Positions 1-8,926 of a DNA stretch of 37,795 nt are shown here, in pieces. The DNA comes from CAZPZZ01 sp964591245 (GTDB lineage Bacteria; Acidobacteriota; Vicinamibacteria; Vicinamibacterales; UBA8438): NCBI GenBank assembly GCA_964591245.1, contig CAZPZZ010000027.1, positions 1 to 37,795 of the forward strand. Direction: 5' to 3'. The translations under genes were made by a program, and so were the position numbers. A model generated the notes under the pieces. That model worked only from the letters and a program-made list of their open reading frames with translations. It was not told the origin of the DNA and searched no databases. Every line of letters begins with the position of its first letter. The first letter of the stretch is position 1.

Positions 1-464
1 ACTACGAACGCAACCGCATTTACATGACCGAAGCCCAGAACCTCGTAGAGACTGTGGCAACCTCCAGTGATGAGCCGGTGCAGATCGCATTCACAGGGAG
101 CGTCGAGGAAATGCGAACCTTGGCCGAGCACGTCCGCGCCCTTCCACTTGCCCAGGATTTAACCCTGACTTTGACCGAATACGAAGCGCGGAACTTCTCC
201 CTCTTCGACGTCACCGCGAGCGGGTGCTCGAAAGGAACCACACTGGCCGAGTGGACCCGACAGCGCGGGCTACGGCCCGTGAACGTGATGGCAATAGGCG
301 ACAACTTGAATGACCGCGACATGCTGAGCTTCGCGGGTTACCCGATGGTCATGGGAAATGCGGTGCCCGCTCTGAAACAACACGGCTGGCCAGAAACTAC
401 CGGGCATGACGAACAGGGTGTCGCCCTGGCCATCGAACGCCTGGTCCTGAACCGCGCTGGATAG
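1..464 (+). CDS. HAD-IIB family phosphatase, 5'-truncated by window edge
   Basis: The frame is open to the left edge (codons in phase from base 3), so only the C-terminal 153 residues or so are seen. The segment GCSKGTTL supplies the conserved lysine of HAD motif III, and GDNLNDRDML is the acidic motif IV that binds Mg2+. This spacing, with an alpha/beta cap region before SKG, is typical of the Cof/HAD-IIB hydrolases that dephosphorylate sugar phosphates or phospholipid-like substrates. The nucleophile motif DxD lies outside the window, so the substrate cannot be named. Its stop is 9 bases from the stop of the convergent MATE gene, with no clear terminator between them. Confidence 0.85.
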   Translation, partial: YERNRIYMTEAQNLVETVATSSDEPVQIAFTGSVEEMRTLAEHVRALPLAQDLTLTLTEYEARNFSLFDVTASGCSKGTTLAEWTRQRGLRPVNVMAIGDNLNDRDMLSFAGYPMVMGNAVPALKQHGWPETTGHDEQGVALAIERLVLNRAG

Positions 465-473
465 CCCGGGACG

Positions 474-1898
474 TCACTCACCCTCGTTCGCCCCCGTCTT
501 GCCGGGGTTCCACGCGCGGGACCGGGACCACCATGTCAAAACAAGAAGCACCCCGACCAGCGTGAGGCTCACAGACAAGCCGGCCCACAACCCGATGATC
601 CCCTGTTCCCACACAAAACAGAGTACGTATCCGACCGGCAAACCGACAAACCAATGACCGGCTAAGTTCCAGAACATCGGTGTCCGTGTGTCACCAAAGC
701 CACGGAGCACACCAGTCGCCACGGCTTGCAACCCATCGGACAACTGAAATAACGCGACAACGAAGAGAAGTGGCACGCCAATAGCAACCACTGCCACGTC
801 AGCCGTGAACCATCGCAGTATCGGCTGCGGAACCAATACGAACGTGAGAGCCGCACAACTCATGAACGCGGTCCCAAGAGTCAGCGCGGCCCATCCAGCA
901 TGCCGAACCCCAGGCGGGTCACCCCGACCTACCGCGTATCCCACTCGCACCGCTCCTGCGGATCCGACTCCAAACGGCACCATGAAAGTGACACTCGCAA
1001 TGTTGAGTACGATGTGGTGAGCAGCCAGCGTCGCCGGCTCGAATCGCCCTGCCAGCGCAGACACAACAGCGAAGATACCAACCTCGAGCGTCATCTGAAT
1101 GGCGGACGGCAATCCGAAACTGGCCAGCCGACGCATCTCGCCCCACTCTATTGGCCACCAGGCACTCCCCCGTGCATCCCGACTCCGACGGCTGTGGATG
1201 AAGATGGTGATGCCGAGAAACAATGCAAGATACACGCGGGAGATGACGGTTGCCCAGGCCGCCCCATCGACTCCCAGGGCCGGTAGTCCGAGATGGCCGA
1301 AGATCAACAGCCAATTGGCAACCACGTTGATTACATTGGCACTCACCAATGCAGCCATGACGGGTAACGCCAGACCGATCGCCTGAAGAAAACGACGAAA
1401 GACGGTGTATACCAGCAGGGGCAGGGTACCCCACAGGATCTTCGTGAAATAGGGCGTGGCCAGTTGCACGACCGCTGGGTCAAAACCCCACTGGTCCAGC
1501 ATCGCAATCACCAGTAGATTGACAACCACCAGGGGGAACGTCAGCAAGAGGGCCAGGCCCACCCCGCGACAGAGCCACCGCTCACAGTCCTCAAAACGAC
1601 CAGCGCCGAATGCCTGAGAAACGAAGGTGTCCAACCCCAATAACATCCCAATACCGAAGACCACAATACTGAGAAAGAGCATGCTACTGACGCCAACCGC
1701 GCCGATCGCCTCCGGGCCGAGACGCCCCACCATTACGATGTCGACAATACCCATCGCGACCCAACCGAGTTCGGCCACAACGACCGGAATCGCGAGGCGC
1801 ACCATGTGCCCCATTTCCTCGCGAAAGGGGGCAGAGGCGACAAATCCCCGCAGCAGGAGGTCTTTCACTTCCGTCGATCTCGGTACTGGGTCGTTCAT
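474..1898 (-). CDS. MATE family efflux transporter
   Basis: A 474-residue polytopic membrane protein with about twelve hydrophobic segments. The first one (LAIPVVVAELGWVAMGIVD) and the following MVGRLGPEAIGAVGVSS are typical of the NorM/DinF-type multidrug and toxin extrusion family, which exports cationic drugs using a Na+ or H+ gradient. A second pseudo-symmetric half starts near ASFGLPSAIQMTLEVG. I start at ATG 1898 because the 26 codons upstream look non-membrane and unconserved. ATG 1814, immediately before the first helix, is a possible alternative, and neither has a good Shine-Dalgarno. It seems monocistronic, convergent to the HAD gene. The substrate is unknown. Confidence 0.9.
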   Translation of the reverse strand: MNDPVPRSTEVKDLLLRGFVASAPFREEMGHMVRLAIPVVVAELGWVAMGIVDIVMVGRLGPEAIGAVGVSSMLFLSIVVFGIGMLLGLDTFVSQAFGAGRFEDCERWLCRGVGLALLLTFPLVVVNLLVIAMLDQWGFDPAVVQLATPYFTKILWGTLPLLVYTVFRRFLQAIGLALPVMAALVSANVINVVANWLLIFGHLGLPALGVDGAAWATVISRVYLALFLGITIFIHSRRSRDARGSAWWPIEWGEMRRLASFGLPSAIQMTLEVGIFAVVSALAGRFEPATLAAHHIVLNIASVTFMVPFGVGSAGAVRVGYAVGRGDPPGVRHAGWAALTLGTAFMSCAALTFVLVPQPILRWFTADVAVVAIGVPLLFVVALFQLSDGLQAVATGVLRGFGDTRTPMFWNLAGHWFVGLPVGYVLCFVWEQGIIGLWAGLSVSLTLVGVLLVLTWWSRSRAWNPGKTGANEGE

Positions 1899-1934
1899 GC
1901 GGGGGATAAGACCGTCGAAGCGGCCTTCCAGGTG

Positions 1935-1963
1935 ACGACAGGAGAGCAACCGACGCCTGTCAA
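1935..1963 (-). promoter_or_regulatory. candidate promoter of the MATE gene
   Basis: On the minus strand a perfect TTGACA (plus 1958-1963) is followed after 17 bases by TGTCGT (1935-1940), a poor -10. It lies about 37 bases upstream of ATG 1898. A 6-bp inverted repeat, ACGCCT/AGGCGT (1953-1972), overlaps the -35. Evidence is limited to hexamer match and position. Confidence 0.25.
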
Positions 1964-2105
1964 GAGAGGCGTGCAACGAGGCAGGAACCCCTCCGCAAGC
2001 GGTGAACGGACCGCCCTACGGCAGATCCCACCTACGCTCGTGTCGCACGCGTCGTCGGCAACACGACCCGGCACCAGAACTCGAACCAGGCTCCTACATC
2101 TGAGT

Positions 2106-3443
2106 CTAGCGCCAGAACATCAATCGCTCGATCCACTCGACGCGCGTGAAGTCGTTGTAGATGACCGTAACCATGAGGCTCATGAGCACGGCAAAGCCGA
2201 CCAGTAACATGCGCTCTTTCAGTTGCACACTGAAATCCCGCCTCGCCACGCCCTCCATCGCCATGATGAAGATATGGCCGCCGTCGAGAATCGGGATCGG
2301 CAGCAAATTCAGGATGCCAAGATTCAGACTGATCATTGCCATCAATCCAAAAAATACCGCCCAGCTCGTGTCCGCGGCAGTGTCAGACAACTGCGCAATC
2401 CCCACTGGTCCAACAAGCTGAGACACCGGCGTATCACGGGTGAACAGGCCCCCGAGGGTCTGGAAAATCATTCCCGACCACTCGTAATTCTGTTCAAGGC
2501 TCATCACAAACGCCTCAAACGGACCGGGTTCGATGATCTCCTGCTCAAACGGACTCAGGCTGACACCTATCAATCCGACGTCGCCGACCAGCCGCGGAGT
2601 CACAACAATTTCTTGAATGCGCCCATCACGGCGAATCCGGAAGGTAAGCGGAAGGTTTGCACTTCCTTGTATCTTGGTGATCAGCGTTTCCTGCGTGATC
2701 TCCTCGCCCTCGACGGCCTCGATAATGTCATTCAACAGCAGACCCGCATCTCGGGCCGCCGACGATGCGCTATAGGCAATGATCTGAGGCGATGTGTCGG
2801 GACGAACCCCAAGGTCACCGACGTTATAGTCGGTCATGGATGCCGGCGTCACCTGAACGGTCCGCACCTCACTACCTCGGCGAAATACGACATCGATCTG
2901 CCGATCGGCTCTTGACCCGACCGCGAACGTAAGTTCGTCCCACGTGTTGACGTCACGCCCCGCCACACTAACGATGCGGTCCCCTGGCTGTATACCCACC
3001 GCCGCGGCTGGCGTATCTTCGTCCACGCTACCAACCACCGGTGGCGCCTGCAGGTATACCGGCACCCGCGCCCCCTGATACAAGACCGCCGTCATAACGA
3101 CAACGGCGAGAATGAGATTCATGGCGGGTCCCGCGATCAAGATCTGAAACCGCTGCCACTTCGTCTTGGCCATGAACTCATCGTCCTTGCCTTCACTTTG
3201 ATCGTCAGGGGCCTCCCCGGCCATCTTGACGTATCCACCGAGTGGGATCAGGCTGACGCAGTACACCGTGTCGCCACGTTTGGTTTGCAGCAACTTCGGC
3301 CCGAAGCCCAGCGAAAATGTGAGACACCGCACGCCATTCCAACGCGCCACGACAAAGTGGCCGAGCTCGTGCACGAAAACCAGCACACCGAGCAACACCA
3401 GAAATGGCCATGAAGAAGCAAGAACGTCAAAAATACTGCTCAT
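2106..3443 (-). CDS. rseP: RIP metalloprotease RseP (site-2 protease)
   Basis: A 445-residue inner-membrane zinc protease that cleaves transmembrane anchors, classically of anti-sigma factors such as RseA. The active-site motif HELGH is at residues 25-29 in the first membrane segment. Two PDZ domains follow (around GIQPGDRIVSVAGRDVNTW and GLLLNDIIEAVEGEEI), and the conserved C-terminal LLPIPILDGGH supplies the third metal ligand. The length is normal for the family. Its ATG overlaps the dxr stop by one base (TAATG), so the two are translationally coupled in the order uppS-cdsA-dxr-rseP, a widely conserved envelope cluster. No rseA/sigE partner is in the window. Confidence 0.97.
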   Translation of the reverse strand: MSSIFDVLASSWPFLVLLGVLVFVHELGHFVVARWNGVRCLTFSLGFGPKLLQTKRGDTVYCVSLIPLGGYVKMAGEAPDDQSEGKDDEFMAKTKWQRFQILIAGPAMNLILAVVVMTAVLYQGARVPVYLQAPPVVGSVDEDTPAAAVGIQPGDRIVSVAGRDVNTWDELTFAVGSRADRQIDVVFRRGSEVRTVQVTPASMTDYNVGDLGVRPDTSPQIIAYSASSAARDAGLLLNDIIEAVEGEEITQETLITKIQGSANLPLTFRIRRDGRIQEIVVTPRLVGDVGLIGVSLSPFEQEIIEPGPFEAFVMSLEQNYEWSGMIFQTLGGLFTRDTPVSQLVGPVGIAQLSDTAADTSWAVFFGLMAMISLNLGILNLLPIPILDGGHIFIMAMEGVARRDFSVQLKERMLLVGFAVLMSLMVTVIYNDFTRVEWIERLMFWR

Positions 3444-4636
3444 TATCTCGATTGTAACTCGGTGACGAAGTCCTGGGCGTACACTCGTGCTCGCGCATCC
3501 ACACGGCGGACCTCATCTAGATTGGTCGGATCAAGCGGCCCCGAGGACTCGGCCTCGTCGAGCGCCGCGGCAATAACAACCGGAATACCGGTGAACGGCA
3601 GCGACTCATGAAGGAACGCGCCGACCGCAACTTCGTTCGCTGCATTGAGCGCGACGGGTAGCGCCGTACCTCCCCGCAACGCGCGGTAGGCCAATGCCAA
3701 ACAGGGAAATCGTTCGGTATCCGGCTCCTCGAATTCCAGACGCCCGCAAGCGGCGAGATCCAGCGGGGGCAGATTGGTCTCCCATCGGTTGGGATAGGAA
3801 AACGCGTATTGGATCGGTAACCGCATGTCCGTCACCCCGAGCTGGGCAATCTGTGACCCATCACGGAGCTCCACCAATGAATGCACCACAGATTGTGGAT
3901 GGACGACGACGTCAATCTGGTCGGCCGCAACCCCAAACAACCACCGCGCCTCGATCACTTCAAGTCCCTTGTTCATCAAAGTAGCCGAATCCACCGTGAT
4001 CTTCCGCCCCATCTGCCATGTCGGATGTATCAGTGCGTCGGCAATCGTGACCCCCATCAACTGGCCCGCGCTCCATTCGCGAAAGGGTCCCCCCGATGCG
4101 GTCAAAATCAGTCGCCGCACGTCTTCCGCCGGTCGCCCGTGCAAACACTGGTGGATCGCGTTGTGCTCGCTGTCGACAGGGAGTACAGCAACACCACGAC
4201 GCCGCGCCGCCTCCATCACCAGTCCGCCCGCCATCACCAGTATTTCCTTGTTGGCCAGCGCGATCGTCTTGCCAGCCTCAATCGCCGCAAACACGGCATC
4301 AAGGGCAGCAGTTCCAGTCGTCGCACATAAGACCAGATCAACGGCGGGATGTGTGGCAACCGCACAGAGGCCTTCTCCGCCGTTCGCCGTCTGTTCGATC
4401 GCGTCACACGCCGAACTCGACAGTCGAGCAGACACCGAGGCGAGAGCCTCGGCCGACGCCAAAGACACGATCAATGGATGGTGAAGCTCCACCTGCTCGG
4501 TGAACCGGTCGATGTTCGTTCCCGCCGCAAGGCCGACGACCTCTACCCGATCGCGATGCAGTTCGGCCACTGACAACGCACTGCACCCAATGGATCCTGT
4601 TGATCCAAGAATAGCCACCCGCGTCCGACCGCTCAC
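3443..4636 (-). CDS. dxr: 1-deoxy-D-xylulose-5-phosphate reductoisomerase
   Basis: 397 residues, full length. Catalyses the first committed step of the MEP isoprenoid pathway, converting DXP to 2-C-methyl-D-erythritol 4-phosphate with NADPH. The NADPH-binding loop GSTGSIG is at residues 11-17. The metal-binding VDSEHNAIHQ, the substrate-loop SGGPFREW and NKGLEVIEARWLF are all present. It overlaps cdsA by four bases (ATGA) and rseP by one, so it is in the middle of a coupled operon. Supplying isoprenoid precursors beside uppS makes biological sense, since UppS consumes IPP/FPP. Confidence 0.98.
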   Translation of the reverse strand: MSGRTRVAILGSTGSIGCSALSVAELHRDRVEVVGLAAGTNIDRFTEQVELHHPLIVSLASAEALASVSARLSSSACDAIEQTANGGEGLCAVATHPAVDLVLCATTGTAALDAVFAAIEAGKTIALANKEILVMAGGLVMEAARRRGVAVLPVDSEHNAIHQCLHGRPAEDVRRLILTASGGPFREWSAGQLMGVTIADALIHPTWQMGRKITVDSATLMNKGLEVIEARWLFGVAADQIDVVVHPQSVVHSLVELRDGSQIAQLGVTDMRLPIQYAFSYPNRWETNLPPLDLAACGRLEFEEPDTERFPCLALAYRALRGGTALPVALNAANEVAVGAFLHESLPFTGIPVVIAAALDEAESSGPLDPTNLDEVRRVDARARVYAQDFVTELQSR

Positions 4637-5427
4637 TCGAACTCTCCCGCCAATCTCAAATAGAGATAGAACGCTGGGGCCGCGAAGAACAAACTGTCCA
4701 GGCGATCGAGAATACCTCCATGCCCCGGAATCAATGAGGACGAGTCCTTGAGTCCCGCCCCCCGCTTGAGCTGTGACTCAAAAAGATCGCCCGCAATTCC
4801 GAGCACGACAATCACTGCCCCCAACACCACCCGATCAAACACGGGCGAGGCTCCGAAGACGCGCGGAGCGCACGCGAGCATGAACGCCATCCCCGCGCCG
4901 ACCCCGAAGAGAGCTCCCTCCCTCGTCTTCTTGGGGCTGACAACAGGCGCCAATGGGGTGCGTCCCAACCATCGCCCGCCGTAGTACTGTGCGGTATCGC
5001 TGACGACGATCGTCGCCAACAAGAGAAGAACCGCTTCACGACCGACGGAGATTCGCAACGCAACAAAGGTTCCCAGCGGGACGCCGATATACAGTAAGGG
5101 CAAGACCGACGCAGAGACATCGAGCAGTACCTGCCCCCCGCTTCGAGCTGTCATCAGACTCATCACCCCGAGCGCGAGCATCCCCCCCATAAGGCTGGGA
5201 CCCATCAGATCCTGAGGCGCGGCTATCACGGTCGCAACCATGACCACAAACGTCACAAGACGGTACGGCGCGGCGCCGAATCCACGCGCCAGGACCATGT
5301 ACTCCCGGAACGACAGCAGCAGGACCATCTGGGCCAAGACCAACGTGCCCCACGCCGGCAAGAACCAGATTGTCCCGATGACCACGGGCAAGATCGTCAG
5401 CGCGCTGATTACTCGTACCATCAACAA
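4633..5427 (-). CDS. cdsA: Phosphatidate cytidylyltransferase
   Basis: 264-residue multi-pass membrane enzyme making CDP-diacylglycerol from CTP and phosphatidic acid for phospholipid synthesis. The C-terminal CDS signature is clear: ESQLKRGAGLKDSSSLIPGH followed by GGILDRLDS, with the catalytic Asp residues. Upstream are several hydrophobic segments. The start is the first ATG (5427); the ATG two codons later (5421) is equally possible. It lies 27 bases after uppS and overlaps dxr by four bases. Confidence 0.96.
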   Translation of the reverse strand: MLMVRVISALTILPVVIGTIWFLPAWGTLVLAQMVLLLSFREYMVLARGFGAAPYRLVTFVVMVATVIAAPQDLMGPSLMGGMLALGVMSLMTARSGGQVLLDVSASVLPLLYIGVPLGTFVALRISVGREAVLLLLATIVVSDTAQYYGGRWLGRTPLAPVVSPKKTREGALFGVGAGMAFMLACAPRVFGASPVFDRVVLGAVIVVLGIAGDLFESQLKRGAGLKDSSSLIPGHGGILDRLDSLFFAAPAFYLYLRLAGEFE

Positions 5428-5454
5428 TTGCAGAAGTGAAACGCGGGAACCCTC

Positions 5455-6240
5455 TTAACTGCCGACGACAACCGACTCGGTGATGCCACCGTATCGCCGG
5501 TCGCGTTTCTGGTAGTTCAGAATAGCCTCCAGCAGGTGCCGAGCCCGAAAATCTGGCCACAAGGTCTCGGTTACCCAGATTTCAGCATAGGCAATTTGCC
5601 ACAGCAAGAAGTTGGAGACGCGCATCTCGCCACTCGTCCGGATGAGTAGATCCGGATCGGGCTGCCCGGCGGTATACAGGAATTCCGCAAATTTCGACTC
5701 ATCGAGATCCTGAGACTGAATTCCCTCGGCAATCGCACGTCGGGCCGCTTCCACGATTTCAGACCGACCACCGTAATTGAGCGCAATGTTGAACAACATG
5801 CCCCGATTCGACTGTGTTCGTTCCTGCGCCACCGCAAGTTCGTGACGGACGTCCGCAGCGAGCTGGCTGGGCTGCCCAATGACCTGAAACCGGATATCGT
5901 TCGCCAGCAGCGTATCAAGCTCGAGACGCAGATAACGTTTCAGCAATCCCATGAGCACAGACACCTCGGCGGGGGGACGTTTCCAGTTCTCAACCGAAAA
6001 CGCATAGAGCGTCAGCACCTGGATACCCAAACGCGCCGAGGCCTCCACTACATCGCGTACCGACTCAATACCGGCGCGGTGCCCCTCGACCCTCGGGAGG
6101 TGTCGTTGCGCCGCCCAGCGACCATTGCCATCCATAATGACCGCCACATGGACAGGCAGACGGTCAAAATCCACCTGCCGTGCCAGCGCCTGCTCCGGTG
6201 AACCACCGGGAGCCCAGGTCAACAGTTCTTCAAGACTCAT
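5455..6240 (-). CDS. uppS: Isoprenyl transferase (undecaprenyl diphosphate synthase)
   Basis: 261-residue cis-prenyltransferase that extends FPP with IPP to the C55 lipid carrier used for peptidoglycan and polysaccharide export. The catalytic Asp is D37 in MDGNGRWA. Also present are the conserved RVEGHRAG, TLYAFSVENWKRP and the C-terminal IRTSGEMRVSNFLLWQ and ETLWPDF motifs. It is the first gene of the uppS-cdsA-dxr-rseP operon and has a candidate promoter about 85 bases upstream. Confidence 0.97.
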   Translation of the reverse strand: MSLEELLTWAPGGSPEQALARQVDFDRLPVHVAVIMDGNGRWAAQRHLPRVEGHRAGIESVRDVVEASARLGIQVLTLYAFSVENWKRPPAEVSVLMGLLKRYLRLELDTLLANDIRFQVIGQPSQLAADVRHELAVAQERTQSNRGMLFNIALNYGGRSEIVEAARRAIAEGIQSQDLDESKFAEFLYTAGQPDPDLLIRTSGEMRVSNFLLWQIAYAEIWVTETLWPDFRARHLLEAILNYQKRDRRYGGITESVVVGS

Positions 6241-6323
6241 GGACGTGTCTGAGGTAACGACGACGAGACAGACATGTGGGATTGGAAGTGCTCCTGCCCC
6301 ACGTGCGAATGGCCTAAATCAAT

Positions 6324-6351
6324 ATCGTACAAACTGTAGCACCTTGTTCAA
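6324..6351 (-). promoter_or_regulatory. candidate sigma70-type promoter of the uppS operon
   Basis: Reading the minus strand, TTGAAC (plus 6346-6351) is separated by 16 bases from TACGAT (6324-6329), in the 191-base gap between truA and uppS. It points at uppS, with a leader of roughly 75-80 bases. This is a pattern match only. Confidence 0.4.
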
Positions 6352-6431
6352 GACCGCCCCTGGTGTTCCTCGTATCTGACCCGACACAATCTTTCAGGCG
6401 ATCAGAAGAGAGCTGCGACGTGACGAGTGGC

Positions 6432-7193
6432 TCAGTACTCGACCTTCATCAGACACAAGCCCTCCGGTGGAGCAGTCGGCCCGGCCAGCGCGCGATCCCC
6501 TTGTCGTAGAACCCGTTCCACATCACACCGATCTCGCGCGCCTTTTCCCACATCAACAAGCGTACCCACAATCACGCGAACCATATGGCGAAGAAATCCA
6601 CTTCCCCGCACCTCAATGACAGTCGATCTACTCCCGTCACACCACCAGTCATCGTCTGGTGCAGGGCGAACCGCTACCGTAAACAGACGACGAATCGTGG
6701 TCTTCGTCGCACTACCCGCCGCTCGAAATGCCGAGAAATCATGCTCACCGACCAGCACATCGGCCGCATCGGACATCCGTTCGATTTCAACGGGTGACCG
6801 CAGGTGCCAGCCATAGCGGCGCGCGAACGGACTGACCACAGGCCCGTGGAGCAGACGGTAGCGATACACCTTGGCCGTCGCGTCGAATCTCGCATGAAAA
6901 TCGGGCGAAGCGAGGTCGACACGCATCACGCGAATATCGGCCGGCAACCGCACATTCACCGCACGCTGCAACACATCAGGAGCCATATTGTGTCGAATGC
7001 CCACGCTGGCTACCTGCGCAACAGCATGAACCCCGGCATCCGTGCGACCGGCGCCCACAACCGTAACCGGACCTTCCTCAATATCCGCGAATGCCGTTTC
7101 CAGGCAAGCCTGAATAGAAGGGCCGGTCAACTGGCGCTGCCACCCCACATACCCGGTCCCCTCATAGGCGACCGTGAGCTTCAAAGTCCGCAT
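6432..7193 (-). CDS. truA: tRNA pseudouridine(38-40) synthase
   Basis: 253 residues when started at ATG 7193, the family-typical N-terminus MRTLKLTVAYEGTGYVGWQ; an upstream in-frame extension of 65 codons has no family similarity and is left out. TruA isomerises uridines 38-40 in the anticodon arm of many tRNAs. The catalytic Asp is D52 in GAGRTDAGVHA. The C-terminal GSGFLRHMVRVIVGTLV motif is also intact. It sits alone between the uppS operon and pyrE, all on the minus strand. Confidence 0.97.
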   Translation of the reverse strand: MRTLKLTVAYEGTGYVGWQRQLTGPSIQACLETAFADIEEGPVTVVGAGRTDAGVHAVAQVASVGIRHNMAPDVLQRAVNVRLPADIRVMRVDLASPDFHARFDATAKVYRYRLLHGPVVSPFARRYGWHLRSPVEIERMSDAADVLVGEHDFSAFRAAGSATKTTIRRLFTVAVRPAPDDDWWCDGSRSTVIEVRGSGFLRHMVRVIVGTLVDVGKGARDRCDVERVLRQGDRALAGPTAPPEGLCLMKVEY

Positions 7194-7308
7194 GATAGAT
7201 ACGAACCACAAAGCCGTGGCGAGTCCTCGGCCTCGCCTGAACGTTCGCTGAACTTCTCCACGGCAGCGAGCCTCTATGACAAACTTCGTGAGCACGAAGG
7301 TAATGGGA

Positions 7309-7896
7309 CTACTTCGGCGCGGGAACACGCGATCCGGGCTTCGTAATCGGCTCACCACGAGCGCACACAGGACATTCCGCCGGGTCATACGTAGGCAACC
7401 GGTACTTCACCAGCGCGTCGAAGGGCACAGCAAAGCTAACCGGTGTTTCACTACGATCAATGATCGACGCAGCACCAACTACCTGCCCGCCTGCCTGCTC
7501 CGCGACGTCAATCGTCTCCAGCGTTGACCCACCGGTGGTCACGACATCTTCCACCACCAGTACACGTTCAGCCGGGGCAATCTCGAATCCACGACGAAGC
7601 GTCAACCGACCCTCCCGTCGCTCCGCAAAGAGCGCGCGCACTCCCAGCACACGCGCGACCTCATGTCCGGCAACCACTCCTCCCAACGCCGGGGACAACA
7701 CCACCTCGACGTTCAGACGAGCCGCGCGCTCAGCCATCGCTTGCGCGAGCACTGTCGCGTGGTCGGGATATTGCAAGACGCGCGCGCACTGGAGATATCC
7801 GGTGCTGTGACGTCCAGACGACAGTTCGAAGTGTCCATCCAGTAAACCCGCACACCGCCGAAAAAGATCGAGCACTGCCTCTGCTTCTATCGCCAT
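7309..7896 (-). CDS. pyrE: Orotate phosphoribosyltransferase
   Basis: 195 residues. Joins orotate and PRPP to give OMP, the fifth step of UMP synthesis. The PRPP loop VLVVEDVVTTGGST is clear, as are FELSSGRHSTGY near the N-terminus and SPALGGVVAGHEVARVLG. The C-terminus carries a CPVCARGEP pair of cysteines, seen in a subset of PyrE proteins. It is detached from the pyrRBC and pyrKDF operons at 10.9-16.5 kb. A TATACT hexamer at 7945-7950 (minus strand) upstream could be a -10, but no good -35 accompanies it. A hypoxanthine/adenine phosphoribosyltransferase is less likely given the ELSSGRHS motif. Confidence 0.94.
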   Translation of the reverse strand: MAIEAEAVLDLFRRCAGLLDGHFELSSGRHSTGYLQCARVLQYPDHATVLAQAMAERAARLNVEVVLSPALGGVVAGHEVARVLGVRALFAERREGRLTLRRGFEIAPAERVLVVEDVVTTGGSTLETIDVAEQAGGQVVGAASIIDRSETPVSFAVPFDALVKYRLPTYDPAECPVCARGEPITKPGSRVPAPK

Positions 7897-8134
7897 CGTC
7901 GCTCTTACCGTGCGCTCCCCGTGATCGCATCAAGTGTCGGACCCAGTATACAATCCGGCACGGGACGTCCATGGCGGGGCTTCCGGGATACCATCCAGGC
8001 CGACCACCAACCCGGCATGACGGCTCGAAACACTGGTCTTGCCCGTAGCTGGTCCCAAAAATGACTATGGCACGGCCGGCGCCTGTCCGCAGAGCCAAGC
8101 CCACACGGGCACGCAACGGCGCGCTCTCGCGTGA

Positions 8135-8890
8135 TTACTTACTCACCGCGCGCAACTTAGCGTATTTGAGAAACACATAGTAGGCGTTCATGACGGACAC
8201 GATGAAGCCGATACTCCCTTGCAAGCATCCGCGACGCAGCACATAGTTCCTGAGGAATGCACTTATGGGGTGAACGGCGAGGTCGAGCAGTCGCGCGCGT
8301 CGGCCGTTATCGCGCAACTGTCTTGCCGCCAGCGACGTGTAACGATCGATGGTCGCCAGGTGAGCTGAAAAATCCTGATACGGGTAATGGTGAATCTCAT
8401 GTTGAAGCCGGCCCACAGCTCCCTGGACCCTGACCGATTCATGCACCAACTGCCGCCCCCATGTCGCGACTCGCCGATCGTAGAGACGGAGCTGATAGTC
8501 GGGATACCAATCTGTCGTTCGAATCCAGTGGCCTTGATATCGGGTCGCTCTCGGCATGCGATACCCTCGGTAGAGGGGCTCCGTCGCAAGCAAGGTCTTG
8601 ATCTCGCTGGCCAACTCGTGGGACACACGCTCGTCTGCGTCGAGCGAGAACACCCAGTCGTAAGTTGCTACGCTCGTCGCGTGGTCCTTCTGCGGTCCAT
8701 ACCCGAGCCAATCGTGGTGAAACACGCGGTCGGTGTAACGTTTCGCTCGCTCCACGGTATCGTCGCCACTACCGGAATCGATCACGACAATCTCGTCAGC
8801 CCATGCCACTGACGCAAGCGCCGCATCAATATTTGGCGCTTCGTCATGCGTGATGACGACAACCGATACCCTTGTGGTTCGCGGGGACAC
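8135..8890 (-). CDS. Glycosyltransferase family 2 (WaaE/KdtX-like)
   Basis: About 251 residues from a GTG at 8890, giving the typical GT-A start VSVVVITHDEAPNIDAALAS. The nucleotide-sugar fold is shown by IVVIDSGSGDDT and the DxD-type FSLDADERV. HESVRVQG and HHYPYQD resemble the LPS core beta-1,4-glucosyltransferase (WaaE/KdtX) subgroup of inner-membrane-associated enzymes. The frame stays open upstream to 9064, but that part runs into the divergent glycosyltransferase and has no family features. No Shine-Dalgarno precedes the GTG, so the start is uncertain. The exact sugar and acceptor are unknown. Confidence 0.87.
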   Translation of the reverse strand: MSPRTTRVSVVVITHDEAPNIDAALASVAWADEIVVIDSGSGDDTVERAKRYTDRVFHHDWLGYGPQKDHATSVATYDWVFSLDADERVSHELASEIKTLLATEPLYRGYRMPRATRYQGHWIRTTDWYPDYQLRLYDRRVATWGRQLVHESVRVQGAVGRLQHEIHHYPYQDFSAHLATIDRYTSLAARQLRDNGRRARLLDLAVHPISAFLRNYVLRRGCLQGSIGFIVSVMNAYYVFLKYAKLRAVSK

Positions 8891-8926
8891 ACGGGGGAGT
8901 GTACCATTCGAGCAAGACCCGTTCTC